DNA of 47,404 nt from an uncultured Sanguibacteroides sp. (GCF_900543425.1 NZ_UQRQ01000024.1:1-47404), one strand, 5' to 3'; positions 25,339-34,871 are shown, counted from the stretch's first letter. Notes: generated by a model from the letters alone, not told the origin. Translations and numbers: made by a program.

Positions 25339-26346
25339 ATGGCACAATATACAGCAAAAGATTTTAAGAGTAATCAGGAAATCCGGTGGTGTCCGGGTTG
25401 TGGTGACCACGGGATTATTAATGCCGTACAAAAGGCGATGGCGGAATTGGGATATCCGAAAGAATCATGGGCTGTCATATCCGGTATCGGTTGTTCTTCC
25501 CGTTTCCCTTATTATATGAATACGTTCGGTTTCCATACGATTCATGGACGTGCAGCTGCTATTGCTTCAGGAGCAAAAAGCGCTAATCCGAATATCAATA
25601 TTCTGCAAGTTTCCGGTGACGGTGACGCATTGGCTATCGGAGGTAATCACTTTATTCATTCTATTCGTAGAAATATCGATATTACCACGTTGGTTTTTAA
25701 TAATGAGATTTACGGGCTGACCAAAGGACAATATTCGCCGACAACCAAACTGGGAACGAAGACGAAGACCTCTCCTTACGGAACGATCGAAACTCCGTTT
25801 AGTCCGGGAGAATTGGTTATCGGAGCTCAAGGTAAATTCTTTGCCCGTTCGCTGGATATAAATATCAACCTGACTGCAGAAGTAATTGAAGCCGGAGTTC
25901 GGCATAAGGGTACTTCTGTTATCGAGATTTTGCAGAACTGTGTGATTTTTGCCGATGGTGTTCATTCTGCCATTACAGATAAGGAATACAAGGAAGATCG
26001 CCAGCTGATATTGAGACATGGAGAACCGATGATTTTTGGTAAAAACCGGGACAAAGGGCTTATGTTGGCCAACACCGGGTTGAAGGTGGTTGAGATTGGA
26101 AAAGATGGAATTACGGAAGCAGATATTCTGGTACATGATGCTCATTGTCTGAATCCTTCTATTCATTGGATGCTGGTACATATGAAAGCTCCTGAATATC
26201 CTGTCGCCTTAGGTGTTATCCGGGATGTAGAAGGAGAGACCTATAATGATGCATTGGAGGCCCAGATTGAAGAGGTTAAATCAAAATCCAAGATCCGTTC
26301 GGTTACCGATTTGTTGAATAGCGGTGATACCTGGGAAGTAAAATAA
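25339..26346 (+). CDS. korB: 2-oxoglutarate:ferredoxin oxidoreductase subunit beta
   Basis: The thiamine-diphosphate-binding beta subunit, 335 residues, partner of KorA. The conserved WCPGCGDHGI lies near the start. The diphosphate/Mg2+ motif GDGDALAIGGNHFIHSIRRN and the downstream NNEIYGLTKGQYSPTTKLGT block are diagnostic for 2-oxoacid:ferredoxin oxidoreductase beta subunits. It is translated right after korA (2-bp gap) and closed by a terminator 18 bp past its stop codon. The exact oxoacid specificity is by family resemblance only. Confidence 0.95.
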   Translation: MAQYTAKDFKSNQEIRWCPGCGDHGIINAVQKAMAELGYPKESWAVISGIGCSSRFPYYMNTFGFHTIHGRAAAIASGAKSANPNINILQVSGDGDALAIGGNHFIHSIRRNIDITTLVFNNEIYGLTKGQYSPTTKLGTKTKTSPYGTIETPFSPGELVIGAQGKFFARSLDININLTAEVIEAGVRHKGTSVIEILQNCVIFADGVHSAITDKEYKEDRQLILRHGEPMIFGKNRDKGLMLANTGLKVVEIGKDGITEADILVHDAHCLNPSIHWMLVHMKAPEYPVALGVIRDVEGETYNDALEAQIEEVKSKSKIRSVTDLLNSGDTWEVK

Positions 26347-26364
26347 TTGAGATAAAACCATTAA

Positions 26365-26400
26365 AAAAAGCGCTGCTGATTTTTTCAACAGCGCTTTTTA
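26365..26400 (+). terminator. Terminator after korAB
   Basis: AAAAAGCGCTGCTGA (26365-26379) pairs with TCAACAGCGCTTTTT (26385-26399) with one C-A mismatch. The 3' arm is itself T-rich, giving a rho-independent terminator shortly after the korB stop. Confidence 0.85.
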
Positions 26401-26740
26401 ATTGTAAATTGATTTAGGGTTCAATTTTGATCTTATCACCTTTAAGTGTCAATCTAAAATCCGCAATTGCAAATCTTTTTAATCTCTGAATCTACAATTT
26501 GCAATCGTCAATGGGGATAACTCCTTCGGGGGCGGGACGTTCTCGTCGGTCGTGTAAACGGTTTTCGTTCACTGTCTTCCGGGACTCGCTACGCTCAAAC
26601 AGTCCGTCGTCCGGTCGTTCCGAAACCCGAACCCGACGCTCGCCGTTCACTGTTTATGCCCCTTTGTTTTTATCCCCGCTTCTCCAATCCGCAACCGTCA
26701 ATCACTTAATCACCGAATCCCTACGTCTCTAATTTTTTTA
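26401..26740 (+). repeat. Composite repeat: AT-rich module plus GC-rich core
   Basis: An AT-rich module at 26401-26512 (containing TCAATTTTGATCTTATCACC and CAATCTAAAATCCGCAATTG) leads into a GC-rich core at 26513-26685. The core opens with GGGGATAACTCC, contains CCGGGACTCGCTACGCTC, and ends GTTTTTATCCCCGCTTCTCC. AT-rich sequence resumes after it. The core aligns end to end with 47126-47297 and, inverted, with 21448-21621. A 77-codon open frame across it shows no protein-like features. Confidence 0.8.
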
Positions 26741-26814
26741 ATTCTTTTCATTTACTATTATTGATTGATTTTCCTTTTTGTCTGGTGATGTTCTAATTTT
26801 TCAGCAGAAATTAG

Positions 26815-26822
26815 TAATTTTG
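26815..26822 (+). promoter_or_regulatory. -7 box for the antiporter gene
   Basis: TAATTTTG matches TAnnTTTG and lies 18 bp before the ATG at 26841. It falls downstream of the upstream TTG codon at 26778, which supports ATG 26841 as the real start. Confidence 0.55.
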
Positions 26823-26840
26823 TTGAGGAAACGGATTTCC

Positions 26841-29015
26841 ATGTTAATTAATATAATAATTATGCTGATTCAGATTTTGTTGGGGATTACTCTGCCGTTG
26901 AATAATCCGGTGTTGATTTTTTCTGTGATTTTGTTTATTATTTTGCTGGCGCCTATTCTGTTGCATCGGTTAAAAATTCCTGATTTGATCGGTTTGATTC
27001 TTGCCGGGGCTTTAATCGGTCCCAACGGACTTCATATTATGGATAGGGATAGCAGTATTATCCTTTTTGGAACGGTGGGGTTACTGTATATCATGTTTAT
27101 GGCCGGACTGGAGATCGATATGGCTGATTTTAAGAAAAACAGCGTCCGTGGCTTAACTTTTGGTTTATACACTTTTTTAATTCCCATGTTGATGGGTACG
27201 GCTGCCGGCGTTTATTTGCTGGATTTTTCTTATCCGACGTCGATTTTGTTGGCGAGTATGTTTGCCTCTCATACGTTAATTACTTACCCGATCGTGAGTA
27301 AATACGGTGTGACTAAAAACCGGGCAGTAAACGTGACAATAGGGGCAACTATTGTTACTTGTATTTTGGCGTTGTTGGTATTGGCTATCATCGTCGGGAT
27401 GTCTAATGGAGTCCTTTCTCATGAATTTTGGATTCGGTTGAGTGTTTCTACGATACTTTTTGCTGCTGTCGTAATTTTTATTTTTCCCATTGTGGGGCGT
27501 TGGTTTTTTAAGCGTTATGATGATAAAATCGGACAATATATTTTTATTTTAGGATTGGTTTTTCTTGCTTCGTTCTTGGCGGAGGCTGCCGGATTGGAGG
27601 CTATTATCGGGGCGTTCTTAGCCGGATTGGCATTGAATAATCTGATACCTAACACTTCGGCCCTGATGAATCGAATCGAATTTGTGGGGAATGCTTTTTT
27701 TATTCCTATTTTCCTGATAGGAGTGGGAATGTTGGTCGATTTTCATGTGTTTGTGGCAGATTGGACGACGATCTGGGTTGCTGCGGTTATGGTTGTAGTG
27801 GCAACACTCGCCAAATACGTATCCGCTTGGCTCGCCTATAAAAGTTTTCGTTATACAAAATCGGAATTCACCTTGATGTTCGGATTAACGAATGCACAGG
27901 CTGCTGCAACGTTGGCTGCCGTATTGGTGGGATACCAGGTTGTTATAGGGACGGATGTAAACGGGGAGCCGATTCGTTTGTTGAACGAGAGTGTATTGAA
28001 CGGTACGATTGTGATGATATTGGTAACTTGTATCATTGCTTCTTTTGCTACCCAGAAAGGCGCACGGGAGGTGGCTCTGGCAGACTTGGCAGAAGAAGAA
28101 ATAGTGGATAGTGATGATACGGAAGATCGTATTTTGATCCCTTTGAGTAATATTGAAAACGTGGAAGAGTTGATCAATCTGGGGGTTACTGTAAAATCAA
28201 AAAAGGGAAAAGCATCTTTGACGGCTTTAAGTATTATTCAATCGGATAATGTAGATACCTCGGCTGAAAAACGATCGAATCTATTATTGGAAAAGGCCAC
28301 GAAAACTGCTGCAGCTACGGATAATTTGTTGACAACCTTATTGCGTTATGATTATGATGTGGCTAACGGTATTAAAAATGCCGTGAAGGAACATAAGATT
28401 ACGGATATTGTTTTAGGACTTCGCAAAGAGGGACAAATTTCGGATACTTTTTTAGGTAATCTGACGGATAGAGTGCTGAGTAAATGTGCGACAACGACTT
28501 TTGTCTATCGTCCTTCTCAACCTTTTTCTACTTTGAAACGTTGTATTGTAGTTATACCTTTTCACGCGGAACGAGAGATCGGTTTCCCCTATTGGCTGGT
28601 CAGGATATGGAATATCGGAAAGAATACGGGAAATAAAATGGTGTTTTATGCTTCTTCTTCCGTTCTTTCCGTTTTAAAAGAAACCCATGCGAAGCACCCG
28701 ATCGATGCTGTTTTCAACGAGTTCGATAATTGGGATGATTTTTTGATTATATCCCGGGATATAAAAGATAACGATGCGTTAGTGATCGTCATGAGCCGGA
28801 AAAATTATCCTTCTTATACTAAGAGTATGACACAGGTTCCGACCTATCTTAATAAATATTTTTTTCAGAATAATTGTATTTTGGTCTACCCTATGCAGAT
28901 TGGAATTGGAGAACAGGAAGTGGGCGTATTCAAGAGTATTCCTCATGCAGAACCTTTCGAGAGCCTGGAAGATATGGGGAAGGTATTGGGAAAACTATTC
29001 AAAAAAAATAAATAA
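26841..29015 (+). CDS. CPA2-family cation:proton antiporter with C-terminal USP-like domain
   Basis: A 724-residue inner-membrane antiporter, Kef/NapA-like (CPA2), exchanging Na+ or K+ for protons. The N-terminal part (about residues 1-410) has 12-13 hydrophobic segments with hallmarks such as HRLKIPDLIGLILAGALIGPNGL, FMAGLEIDM and EAAGLEAIIGAFLAGLALNN. After a linker, residues about 440-720 are soluble and resemble tandem universal-stress-protein-like modules (DIVLGLRKEGQISDTFLG). The frame is open back to a TTG at 26778, but ATG 26841 is preferred because a TAnnTTTG box lies between them. It stands alone between a repeat element and the AraC gene. Confidence 0.88.
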   Translation: MLINIIIMLIQILLGITLPLNNPVLIFSVILFIILLAPILLHRLKIPDLIGLILAGALIGPNGLHIMDRDSSIILFGTVGLLYIMFMAGLEIDMADFKKNSVRGLTFGLYTFLIPMLMGTAAGVYLLDFSYPTSILLASMFASHTLITYPIVSKYGVTKNRAVNVTIGATIVTCILALLVLAIIVGMSNGVLSHEFWIRLSVSTILFAAVVIFIFPIVGRWFFKRYDDKIGQYIFILGLVFLASFLAEAAGLEAIIGAFLAGLALNNLIPNTSALMNRIEFVGNAFFIPIFLIGVGMLVDFHVFVADWTTIWVAAVMVVVATLAKYVSAWLAYKSFRYTKSEFTLMFGLTNAQAAATLAAVLVGYQVVIGTDVNGEPIRLLNESVLNGTIVMILVTCIIASFATQKGAREVALADLAEEEIVDSDDTEDRILIPLSNIENVEELINLGVTVKSKKGKASLTALSIIQSDNVDTSAEKRSNLLLEKATKTAAATDNLLTTLLRYDYDVANGIKNAVKEHKITDIVLGLRKEGQISDTFLGNLTDRVLSKCATTTFVYRPSQPFSTLKRCIVVIPFHAEREIGFPYWLVRIWNIGKNTGNKMVFYASSSVLSVLKETHAKHPIDAVFNEFDNWDDFLIISRDIKDNDALVIVMSRKNYPSYTKSMTQVPTYLNKYFFQNNCILVYPMQIGIGEQEVGVFKSIPHAEPFESLEDMGKVLGKLFKKNK

Positions 29016-29049
29016 TCTTGAGAGAGACGTTGTTTAATCCGATTCTTCC

Positions 29050-29973
29050 TTATTGGGCATCCCTATATTCTTGGGGACTCATTCCGGTGTGGCGTTTGAA
29101 ATATTTGCCGAAATAGGAGAGATTGGGGAAATTCAGGGAAGAAGCAATCTCCTTTATTTTAGAACGTGTGGATTTTAGTTGAGCTTTGGCATCTATAATA
29201 ACCATTTCGGCAATAATACTCGATACGGTTTGACCGCAGACCTGGCGGATAGTCGTGCTCAGATGTTGCGGGCTGAGGTTTTGGCTTTCGGCGTAGAAGA
29301 CCACACCACGTTCTTTTGTATAGTTTTCTTTTAAGAGATGCAGAAATTCTTTGTAAATTTCTTCCGAACGGGATAATATTTTATTTTCTGTGGGATGGAG
29401 TTGATGGAGGTATTTCACCGCGTGAAATATGGGTAAGAGAATATAAATGATAATTTCTATACTTGAATCTTCCGGAAATATCAGGTGTGATTGGGTTAGC
29501 ACCTTGAAATAGTCGCAGAATAGTTGGGAGACCTCCGGTCGTACGGATAATACCGGTCGTTCTTTCATAAGGGGAAAAATTTCTAAAGCCGACTTTTGAA
29601 TTTTATCGTTTTCGGTTACCGTTGAAGAAAAAGCAATAAAACAAAGCCGTAAATCTTCGGAACAGGAGTGACATTGGATAATACTGCCCGGTGCAATGCA
29701 AGCAAAATGATTTGCTTGGATCTTGTAACGTTCCAAATTGATGGATATATCTGCTTCTCCCTTTAGACTTACAACGAAGATACATGCCTTTAACCGACAG
29801 GGATAGTGATACATTTTTAAAATGCTACCATTAATTTCCGGACCGACAATATAAGGATTTTGAATATCCGCGTAGGGTAATCCCTGAACAGATTTGCCAT
29901 CAGGAGTCGGAATCATATCGGTTGTGAAAATAAATTTCTGAAGTAACTCTCCATAAGGTCCGTTTTCATTCAT
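29050..29973 (-). CDS. AraC-family transcriptional regulator
   Basis: A 307-residue regulator with an N-terminal sensing half (about 1-170, with a beta-rich LKGEADISINLERYKIQANHFACIAPGS jelly-roll-like stretch) and a C-terminal AraC/XylS DNA-binding domain of two helix-turn-helix motifs (about 205-305). The second helix-turn-helix ends in the signature NFPNLSYFGKYFKRHTGMSPQEYR. The ATG at 29973 is chosen, one codon after a GTG. It is divergent from a TonB receptor across a 257-bp region with palindromic and direct repeats, so it probably controls that receptor (inference). The inducer is unknown. Confidence 0.9.
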   Translation of the reverse strand: MNENGPYGELLQKFIFTTDMIPTPDGKSVQGLPYADIQNPYIVGPEINGSILKMYHYPCRLKACIFVVSLKGEADISINLERYKIQANHFACIAPGSIIQCHSCSEDLRLCFIAFSSTVTENDKIQKSALEIFPLMKERPVLSVRPEVSQLFCDYFKVLTQSHLIFPEDSSIEIIIYILLPIFHAVKYLHQLHPTENKILSRSEEIYKEFLHLLKENYTKERGVVFYAESQNLSPQHLSTTIRQVCGQTVSSIIAEMVIIDAKAQLKSTRSKIKEIASSLNFPNLSYFGKYFKRHTGMSPQEYRDAQ

Positions 29974-30109
29974 CACTTTTTTCAGTTTGTGTTAATATTT
30001 TTCACTCATTGAAAAATATCGCAAAAACTTTGCCGTTTTCTGTTCTATCTTATAAAATGGCTATAAAAACTTATGAAATGACCATAATTATTGATATATA
30101 GTAATTTCC

Positions 30110-30204
30110 ATGTTAAAATATTAACATTTGTCTAAAGAAAAGGATAATAAAGCTGATGTAATGGATAGGGTTTTTGCAAGATAAAGGTATATGTTTTGTC
30201 TAAA
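30110..30204 (+). promoter_or_regulatory. Candidate operator region between araC-type gene and TonB receptor
   Basis: ATGTTAA-AATA-TTAACAT (30110-30127) is a perfect interrupted palindrome. It is followed at once by TTTGTCTAAA (30127-30136), a word repeated exactly at 30195-30204, 68 bp later and closer to the receptor start. Paired direct repeats are common AraC-type sites. This assignment is inference from position and symmetry. Confidence 0.45.
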
Positions 30205-30230
30205 TAAAACTAAAAATTTAAATATCAAAT

Positions 30231-33083
30231 ATGATGAAATATACTGTATTGTTTTTATTGCTTTGTATTGGAGCAACGGCTTATGGGCAAAAGCTAAAAG
30301 GGTATATTTATGATGCGGAGACCGAACAGCCGTTACCGGGTGTAAATATAACCTATGAGACGAAGGATGGTAAGAAAGGCGTTGCTTCTGACGAAAAAGG
30401 GTATTACGAGTTGAACATACCGGCAGGTGGTATTCATCTTACCTTCAGTTTTATTGGTTATAAATCGCAATTAGTGCCCTTGGTGCTAAATCCCCGTGAA
30501 GTAATGACTAAAAATATCTATCTTCAGCCGGAGACCAAGTTATTGGATGATGCGGTGGTGACGGCCGGGCGTTTTGAACAAAAGATGAGTGATCTGACAG
30601 TTTCCATGGATGTATTGAAAAGCGATCAGATACTTAAACAAGATCCGGGAGATATTACAGCTACGTTGAAAACAATACCGGGTGTGGATGTGGTCGATCG
30701 TCAGCCTTCTATCCGTGGCGGTAACGGTTGGGTGTATGGCGTAGGGTCGCGTACCATGATACTTGTGGATGGTCAGTCGGCTCTCGATCCGGGATCAGGT
30801 CAGATCAATTGGAATACCATTCCTATGGAAGACATCGCCCAAATTGAAGTCTTGAAGGGAGCATCTTCCGTGCTTTACGGATCGTCGGCTCTTAATGGAG
30901 TAATAAATATCCGTACCAATCGTCCGGGATTGACTCCTCGTACTCATGTTAGTGCCTATCTCGGTATTTACGGCACTCCGTCCAAAGAGAGTTACAGCTG
31001 GCGTGATAAGGGCTTCTATGAAGATCATGACGCTCCCGTAGAACCGTTCCTGAGGAAAAGTGTTTTTTCCGGTATTCGTCAACCGATCTATACCGGTATT
31101 GATTTTTCCCATTCCCGGCGAATCGGTAATTTTGATGTCAGCGGAGGTATTAATATGTTTGCCGACGAGGGATACAAGGAAGCCGGTTACAATCGTCGTA
31201 TTCGGGTAGGAGGTAATATCACTTATCATCAGCCGGGGGAAAATATGATAAGTTATGGAACTAATGTGAATTTTCTTTCCAGTAAATACGGCGATTTCTT
31301 TGTATGGCGTTCTCCTTATCAAGCTTATCGTTCTTCACAATTCACAAATATGGGACGAGAGGGAAATCAGTTCAAACTTTCTCCGTTTTATAACTATACC
31401 AATACCGAACGTAATTTTTCGCATAAGGTGAATGTTCGTCTGTTTTATAGCGGGGAATCGATTACCAAGCCTTTACCTATGCCTTCTTTACCTGATATCC
31501 TGAGTAATATGGGAACGGACGCATCTGCTATTACCGATATTGTTGGAAAAGTTGCCGGTAAGGATTTATCTGAATTGGTTTTGTCGTATTTGGAACCTAC
31601 TTTTCCCTATCTGATAAAAGGCGATTTGTCGGGAGCATTGAACGATATTTTGGAGAGAAGTTCGGGTACGCTGAATTCCGTATTCCCGAATGCTACGACT
31701 GCTGATTATAGTGATCTGATTTCCTGGGGAATAAATGCTCTTCGGGATCCGGAAACGGGAGCTTTGACCAATATTCCCAATGGTAGTAATATCATCCCTT
31801 GGTTAAACAATGCCTTAAATCCTAAAAAAGCGAAATCTACCGTAGATAATACCTATAATGCTTATGTGGACTATAAATTCAGTAAAGTCTGGGGAGATCG
31901 CCGGTTAACGGCAGGAGCAACTTATGAGCATCTCTATTCGGAATCTTCCGCCAGCGGTAGTCATAATAGCGATAATGCGGCTATGTATGTGCAATACGAT
32001 GATCGATTTTTCGATCGTCTGAATGTTTCTATCGGCGTACGCGGAGAATACTACCGGGTGGATAACCATGGACGCGAGGCTGAAATAGATGCTTTCGGAA
32101 CTTCGATTCCCATCAAACCGGTCATTCGTGGTGGAATCAGCTATAAACTGGCCGATTACAGTTTTATTCGTGCCAGTTTTGGACAGGGATACCGTTTCCC
32201 TTCCCTGGTGGAAAAGTATGTTCGTAAGGATATCGGTGGAGTGGGGGCCTTCCCCAATCCTGACTTGAAACCGGAGAGCGGATACAACGTGGAACTGGGA
32301 TTTAAGCAAGGTTATAAATTGGGCAGTCTGCAAGGATTTTTCGATCTTGCGGGTTTCTATACAGAGTATAAGGATATGATTGAATTTCGTATCGGGCTGT
32401 TTAACGGGACGGATTTTATTACCGGTAGTAGTGATGTGATTAATATGTTACTTGGTCAGAATATGCCTGGAATCGGAGCACAGTTTTATAATATTCGTAA
32501 AGCACGTATTTATGGTGCTGAAGTTTCCACTACCGGGATCTATGTATTTAATCCCAATACCCAGTTGGTATACAATATAGGATATACTTACACCGAGCCG
32601 GAAGATGCCGACTATAAAGAGAAGAATGCCGAAGCGGCAGAACATGCCAATGATCCGATGTATATGCGTGAAAAATCCAATGATTCGAAATATTTGAAAT
32701 ATCGTCCGAAGCATTCATTTAAGACTACTATCGATTTTAATTATAAGCGTATCAGTTTGGGTACCAATCTTTCATACAAGAGCAAAACATTGGCAGTCGA
32801 TTATATCTTTTTAGACGAACGTCCGAAGGAGACGCCTGAAGTCATGGATCATGTTCGGGGCATTTTGCTCGGTACCGAACGAGACGGTTACAATATGGCT
32901 CAGTATTGGGCTGATCATAATAACGGTTATTTTTTGATGGATCTGCGTTTCGGTGTAAACGTAACGGATAACGTCAATTTTCAATTTCTTGTGAATAATT
33001 TATTGAATAAAGAGTATAGTTATCGTCCGATGGCCGTCGGTGCTCCCAGAACATTTGTGGCTAAGGTCGGGTTGACATTCTAA
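30231..33083 (+). CDS. TonB-dependent receptor with CarboxypepD-reg-like N-terminal domain
   Basis: A 950-residue outer-membrane receptor. A signal peptide (about 1-19, MMKYTVLFLLLCIGATAYG) is followed by a carboxypeptidase-regulatory-like beta-sandwich (LKGYIYDAETEQPLPGVNI ... GYYELNIPAGGIHLTFSFIG), then the plug (IPGVDVVDRQPSIRGGNGWV, VLKGASSVLYGSSALNGVINI), then a large barrel ending in a C-terminal aromatic residue (VGLTF). A segment at about residues 410-545, rich in Asp/Ser/Pro and predicted to lie outside, is an unusually long loop insertion. There is no SusD partner. It is divergent from an AraC regulator. The substrate is not evident; siderophore, heme or peptide are all possible. 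Confidence 0.87.
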   Translation: MMKYTVLFLLLCIGATAYGQKLKGYIYDAETEQPLPGVNITYETKDGKKGVASDEKGYYELNIPAGGIHLTFSFIGYKSQLVPLVLNPREVMTKNIYLQPETKLLDDAVVTAGRFEQKMSDLTVSMDVLKSDQILKQDPGDITATLKTIPGVDVVDRQPSIRGGNGWVYGVGSRTMILVDGQSALDPGSGQINWNTIPMEDIAQIEVLKGASSVLYGSSALNGVINIRTNRPGLTPRTHVSAYLGIYGTPSKESYSWRDKGFYEDHDAPVEPFLRKSVFSGIRQPIYTGIDFSHSRRIGNFDVSGGINMFADEGYKEAGYNRRIRVGGNITYHQPGENMISYGTNVNFLSSKYGDFFVWRSPYQAYRSSQFTNMGREGNQFKLSPFYNYTNTERNFSHKVNVRLFYSGESITKPLPMPSLPDILSNMGTDASAITDIVGKVAGKDLSELVLSYLEPTFPYLIKGDLSGALNDILERSSGTLNSVFPNATTADYSDLISWGINALRDPETGALTNIPNGSNIIPWLNNALNPKKAKSTVDNTYNAYVDYKFSKVWGDRRLTAGATYEHLYSESSASGSHNSDNAAMYVQYDDRFFDRLNVSIGVRGEYYRVDNHGREAEIDAFGTSIPIKPVIRGGISYKLADYSFIRASFGQGYRFPSLVEKYVRKDIGGVGAFPNPDLKPESGYNVELGFKQGYKLGSLQGFFDLAGFYTEYKDMIEFRIGLFNGTDFITGSSDVINMLLGQNMPGIGAQFYNIRKARIYGAEVSTTGIYVFNPNTQLVYNIGYTYTEPEDADYKEKNAEAAEHANDPMYMREKSNDSKYLKYRPKHSFKTTIDFNYKRISLGTNLSYKSKTLAVDYIFLDERPKETPEVMDHVRGILLGTERDGYNMAQYWADHNNGYFLMDLRFGVNVTDNVNFQFLVNNLLNKEYSYRPMAVGAPRTFVAKVGLTF

Positions 33084-33129
33084 AGATGTTGCTTTAATAG
33101 AGGCAGAGTGTGTGGATGGGCTGAAAAAC

Positions 33130-33160
33130 AAGAGCTGACCGAAAAAACCGGTCAGCTCTT
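33130..33160 (-). terminator. Terminator shared by hydrogenase operon and TonB receptor
   Basis: AAGAGCTGACCG (33130-33141) and CGGTCAGCTCTT (33149-33160) form a perfect 12-bp stem. On the minus strand it is followed by TTGTTTTTC, so it terminates the hydrogenase operon best, 18 bp after the stop codon at 33178. On the plus strand it lies 46 bp after the receptor stop but without a T-run. Confidence 0.82.
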
Positions 33161-33177
33161 CAAATTGGTGATAAAAT

Positions 33178-34596
33178 TTATTTTTCTAATGCTTTTTTAA
33201 TTTGACGTTTGGCCAAAGTTAACGGAGCCAAAGAACAGGGTCCGTTGACACATCCTCCGTCGCAAGCCATTACTTCGACAAATTGAGCTTCCGGCTTTTT
33301 CGCCATCATCTTTAAACTGGTCTGGTTCTTTTTGTCCAAGCCTTCTATAGACAGGGTGGTATAACCGTTTCCCACGGCATTTACGATGGCATCCCGAACT
33401 CCTCCGGCTTGTGCATAGCCCCGGCTGAATTTGGTTACTTCCGGGTTAAGCGGTAATTCTTCACAACTTTCGACGTTGATATCATAAGCTACCATAAAAG
33501 CTCCCAACTCTTCGAAACTCATCACGTAATCGACTTCCGGTACGGATTCGGCTTCGTAGCGTTTGGCCAGACACGGTCCGATGAATACCACTTCTGCATC
33601 CGGATATTGAGCTTTTACCCGGCGTGCGGCATAAACCATAGGACTGCGAGTATCGGAAACAAAAGGTTTCAGCATCGGGGCATGTTTGTTTACCCATCCC
33701 ACGTAGGCCGGACAGCAAGAGGTCGTCATGAAAGGCTTACCCTCGTGCATCCGTTCCAAAAATTCTGCCGATTCGTTGTTTGAAGTATCTTCTGCTCCTA
33801 ACGCAACTTCAACAACCTCATCGAAACCGATTTGTTTGATGGCATTTAGTATTTGTCCCGGACTTGCGTTGAATTGACCGTATATGGCTGGAGCAGGAAT
33901 GGCAATGATTTTCTTTTTCGGATCAGAAATGCTCTTGTATACATCAATGACCTTGGAACGTTCCATAATTGCTCCGTAAGGACAGGTCTGCATACATTTT
34001 CCACAATAGATGCATTTATCCTTATCTATGTGTTCTACTCCGTCCGGGCCTTTGGTGATGGCTTTTACCGGACACACATCCTCGCAGGGAACCGGAGTGA
34101 AAACAATAGCGTGATAAGGACAAACTTTAGAACAAAGTCCACAACTCACACAATCTTCCTGGGTAATACTTGCTTTACCTCCTTTGAAAGAGATAGCAGC
34201 TTTCGGGCAGTTCATCAGGCAGGGACGTCCTTCACAACCGCGACACATATTGGTCACGAAATATTGTGATTGCATACAAGCACTACATGCCTCATGTACT
34301 ACCGAGAGAATGTTTTCTTTCGTGTTTTTATTGTCTAACGCTTTTTGGGCGAAATCACTCAATGGAATGAGGTCGATCTCTTCATCCGTAATCTCGAAAC
34401 CGAGAATGGAGATCACCTTGTGTTTCAGAATATACCGATCTTTATGCACGCAACATTTGATCGGCTTTTTGTTTCTGGGTCTCATTTCCACCGGGATATA
34501 TTTAACCCCGTCAACTAAATTTTTTTCTTTTAACAGCTTTACGATTCTAATCAGCAACTCACGTTTCGTGAGCATTGCAAAATTATCATACAACAT
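33178..34596 (-). CDS. [FeFe] hydrogenase, catalytic type (group-B-like)
   Basis: A 472-residue [FeFe] hydrogenase that interconverts protons and H2 with ferredoxin as partner. The N-terminal half is very Cys-rich (CSACMQS, MCRGCEGRPC and two ferredoxin-type 4Fe-4S motifs around residues 149-160 and 195-205). The H-cluster domain has all three motifs: TSCCPAY (292-298, keeping the Cys needed for proton transfer), GPCLAKRYE (340-348) and EVMACDGGCVNG (441-452). The GPC form of motif 2 and the compact layout point to the group B enzymes found in gut Bacteroides. The ATG at 34596 overlaps the upstream ferredoxin gene by 11 bp; ATG 34575 is the alternative. The maturases HydEFG are not in this window. 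Confidence 0.9.
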   Translation of the reverse strand: MLYDNFAMLTKRELLIRIVKLLKEKNLVDGVKYIPVEMRPRNKKPIKCCVHKDRYILKHKVISILGFEITDEEIDLIPLSDFAQKALDNKNTKENILSVVHEACSACMQSQYFVTNMCRGCEGRPCLMNCPKAAISFKGGKASITQEDCVSCGLCSKVCPYHAIVFTPVPCEDVCPVKAITKGPDGVEHIDKDKCIYCGKCMQTCPYGAIMERSKVIDVYKSISDPKKKIIAIPAPAIYGQFNASPGQILNAIKQIGFDEVVEVALGAEDTSNNESAEFLERMHEGKPFMTTSCCPAYVGWVNKHAPMLKPFVSDTRSPMVYAARRVKAQYPDAEVVFIGPCLAKRYEAESVPEVDYVMSFEELGAFMVAYDINVESCEELPLNPEVTKFSRGYAQAGGVRDAIVNAVGNGYTTLSIEGLDKKNQTSLKMMAKKPEAQFVEVMACDGGCVNGPCSLAPLTLAKRQIKKALEK

Positions 34597-34840
34597 TTCT
34601 TACTTCTTCTTTAACTATTTGTATCAAATTAACTTTACTAACACCTGCTATTATTTGTCCGTTTAATTCGATAAACGGTGGTTCTTGCCTTTCCGAGCAA
34701 CAACCCAGACATGGAGAATAGCTAATGTTTAAATGTTCTTTGATATGTTGAGGAAGAGAATCGATAGCATCTTTTAGCTCAGCTCCTCCCATTACGTAAC
34801 ACATGGTACCCATGCATATTTTCAAATCGATTTTTTTCAT
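34586..34840 (-). CDS. Thioredoxin-like [2Fe-2S] ferredoxin (second of operon)
   Basis: An 84-residue protein of the NuoE-like, thioredoxin-fold [2Fe-2S] class. The four ligand cysteines are seen as C-x4-C in ICMGTMCYVMGG and C-x3-C in SPCLGCCSERQ (one of two adjacent Cys), in the order usual for this family. It probably carries electrons to or from the hydrogenase or the sensor protein. It overlaps the hydrogenase gene by 11 bp and follows the phosphatase gene after 31 bp. It is only weakly similar to the first such protein in the operon (37777-38025), so the two may serve different partners. Confidence 0.88.
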   Translation of the reverse strand: MKKIDLKICMGTMCYVMGGAELKDAIDSLPQHIKEHLNISYSPCLGCCSERQEPPFIELNGQIIAGVSKVNLIQIVKEEVRNVV

Positions 34841-34871
34841 AGCCCTTTAGATTATTTAGAGATTAACCACG

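Noticed and set aside
26499..26732. A 77-codon open frame across the GC-rich repeat
   Set aside because: It lies wholly within the repeat core, has Arg/Ser-rich low-complexity translation, and the equivalent frames in the other copies are not kept. No ribosome site was seen.
26778..26840. TTG start for the antiporter
   Set aside because: A TAnnTTTG promoter box lies inside this extension, and the hydrophobic family sequence begins after ATG 26841.
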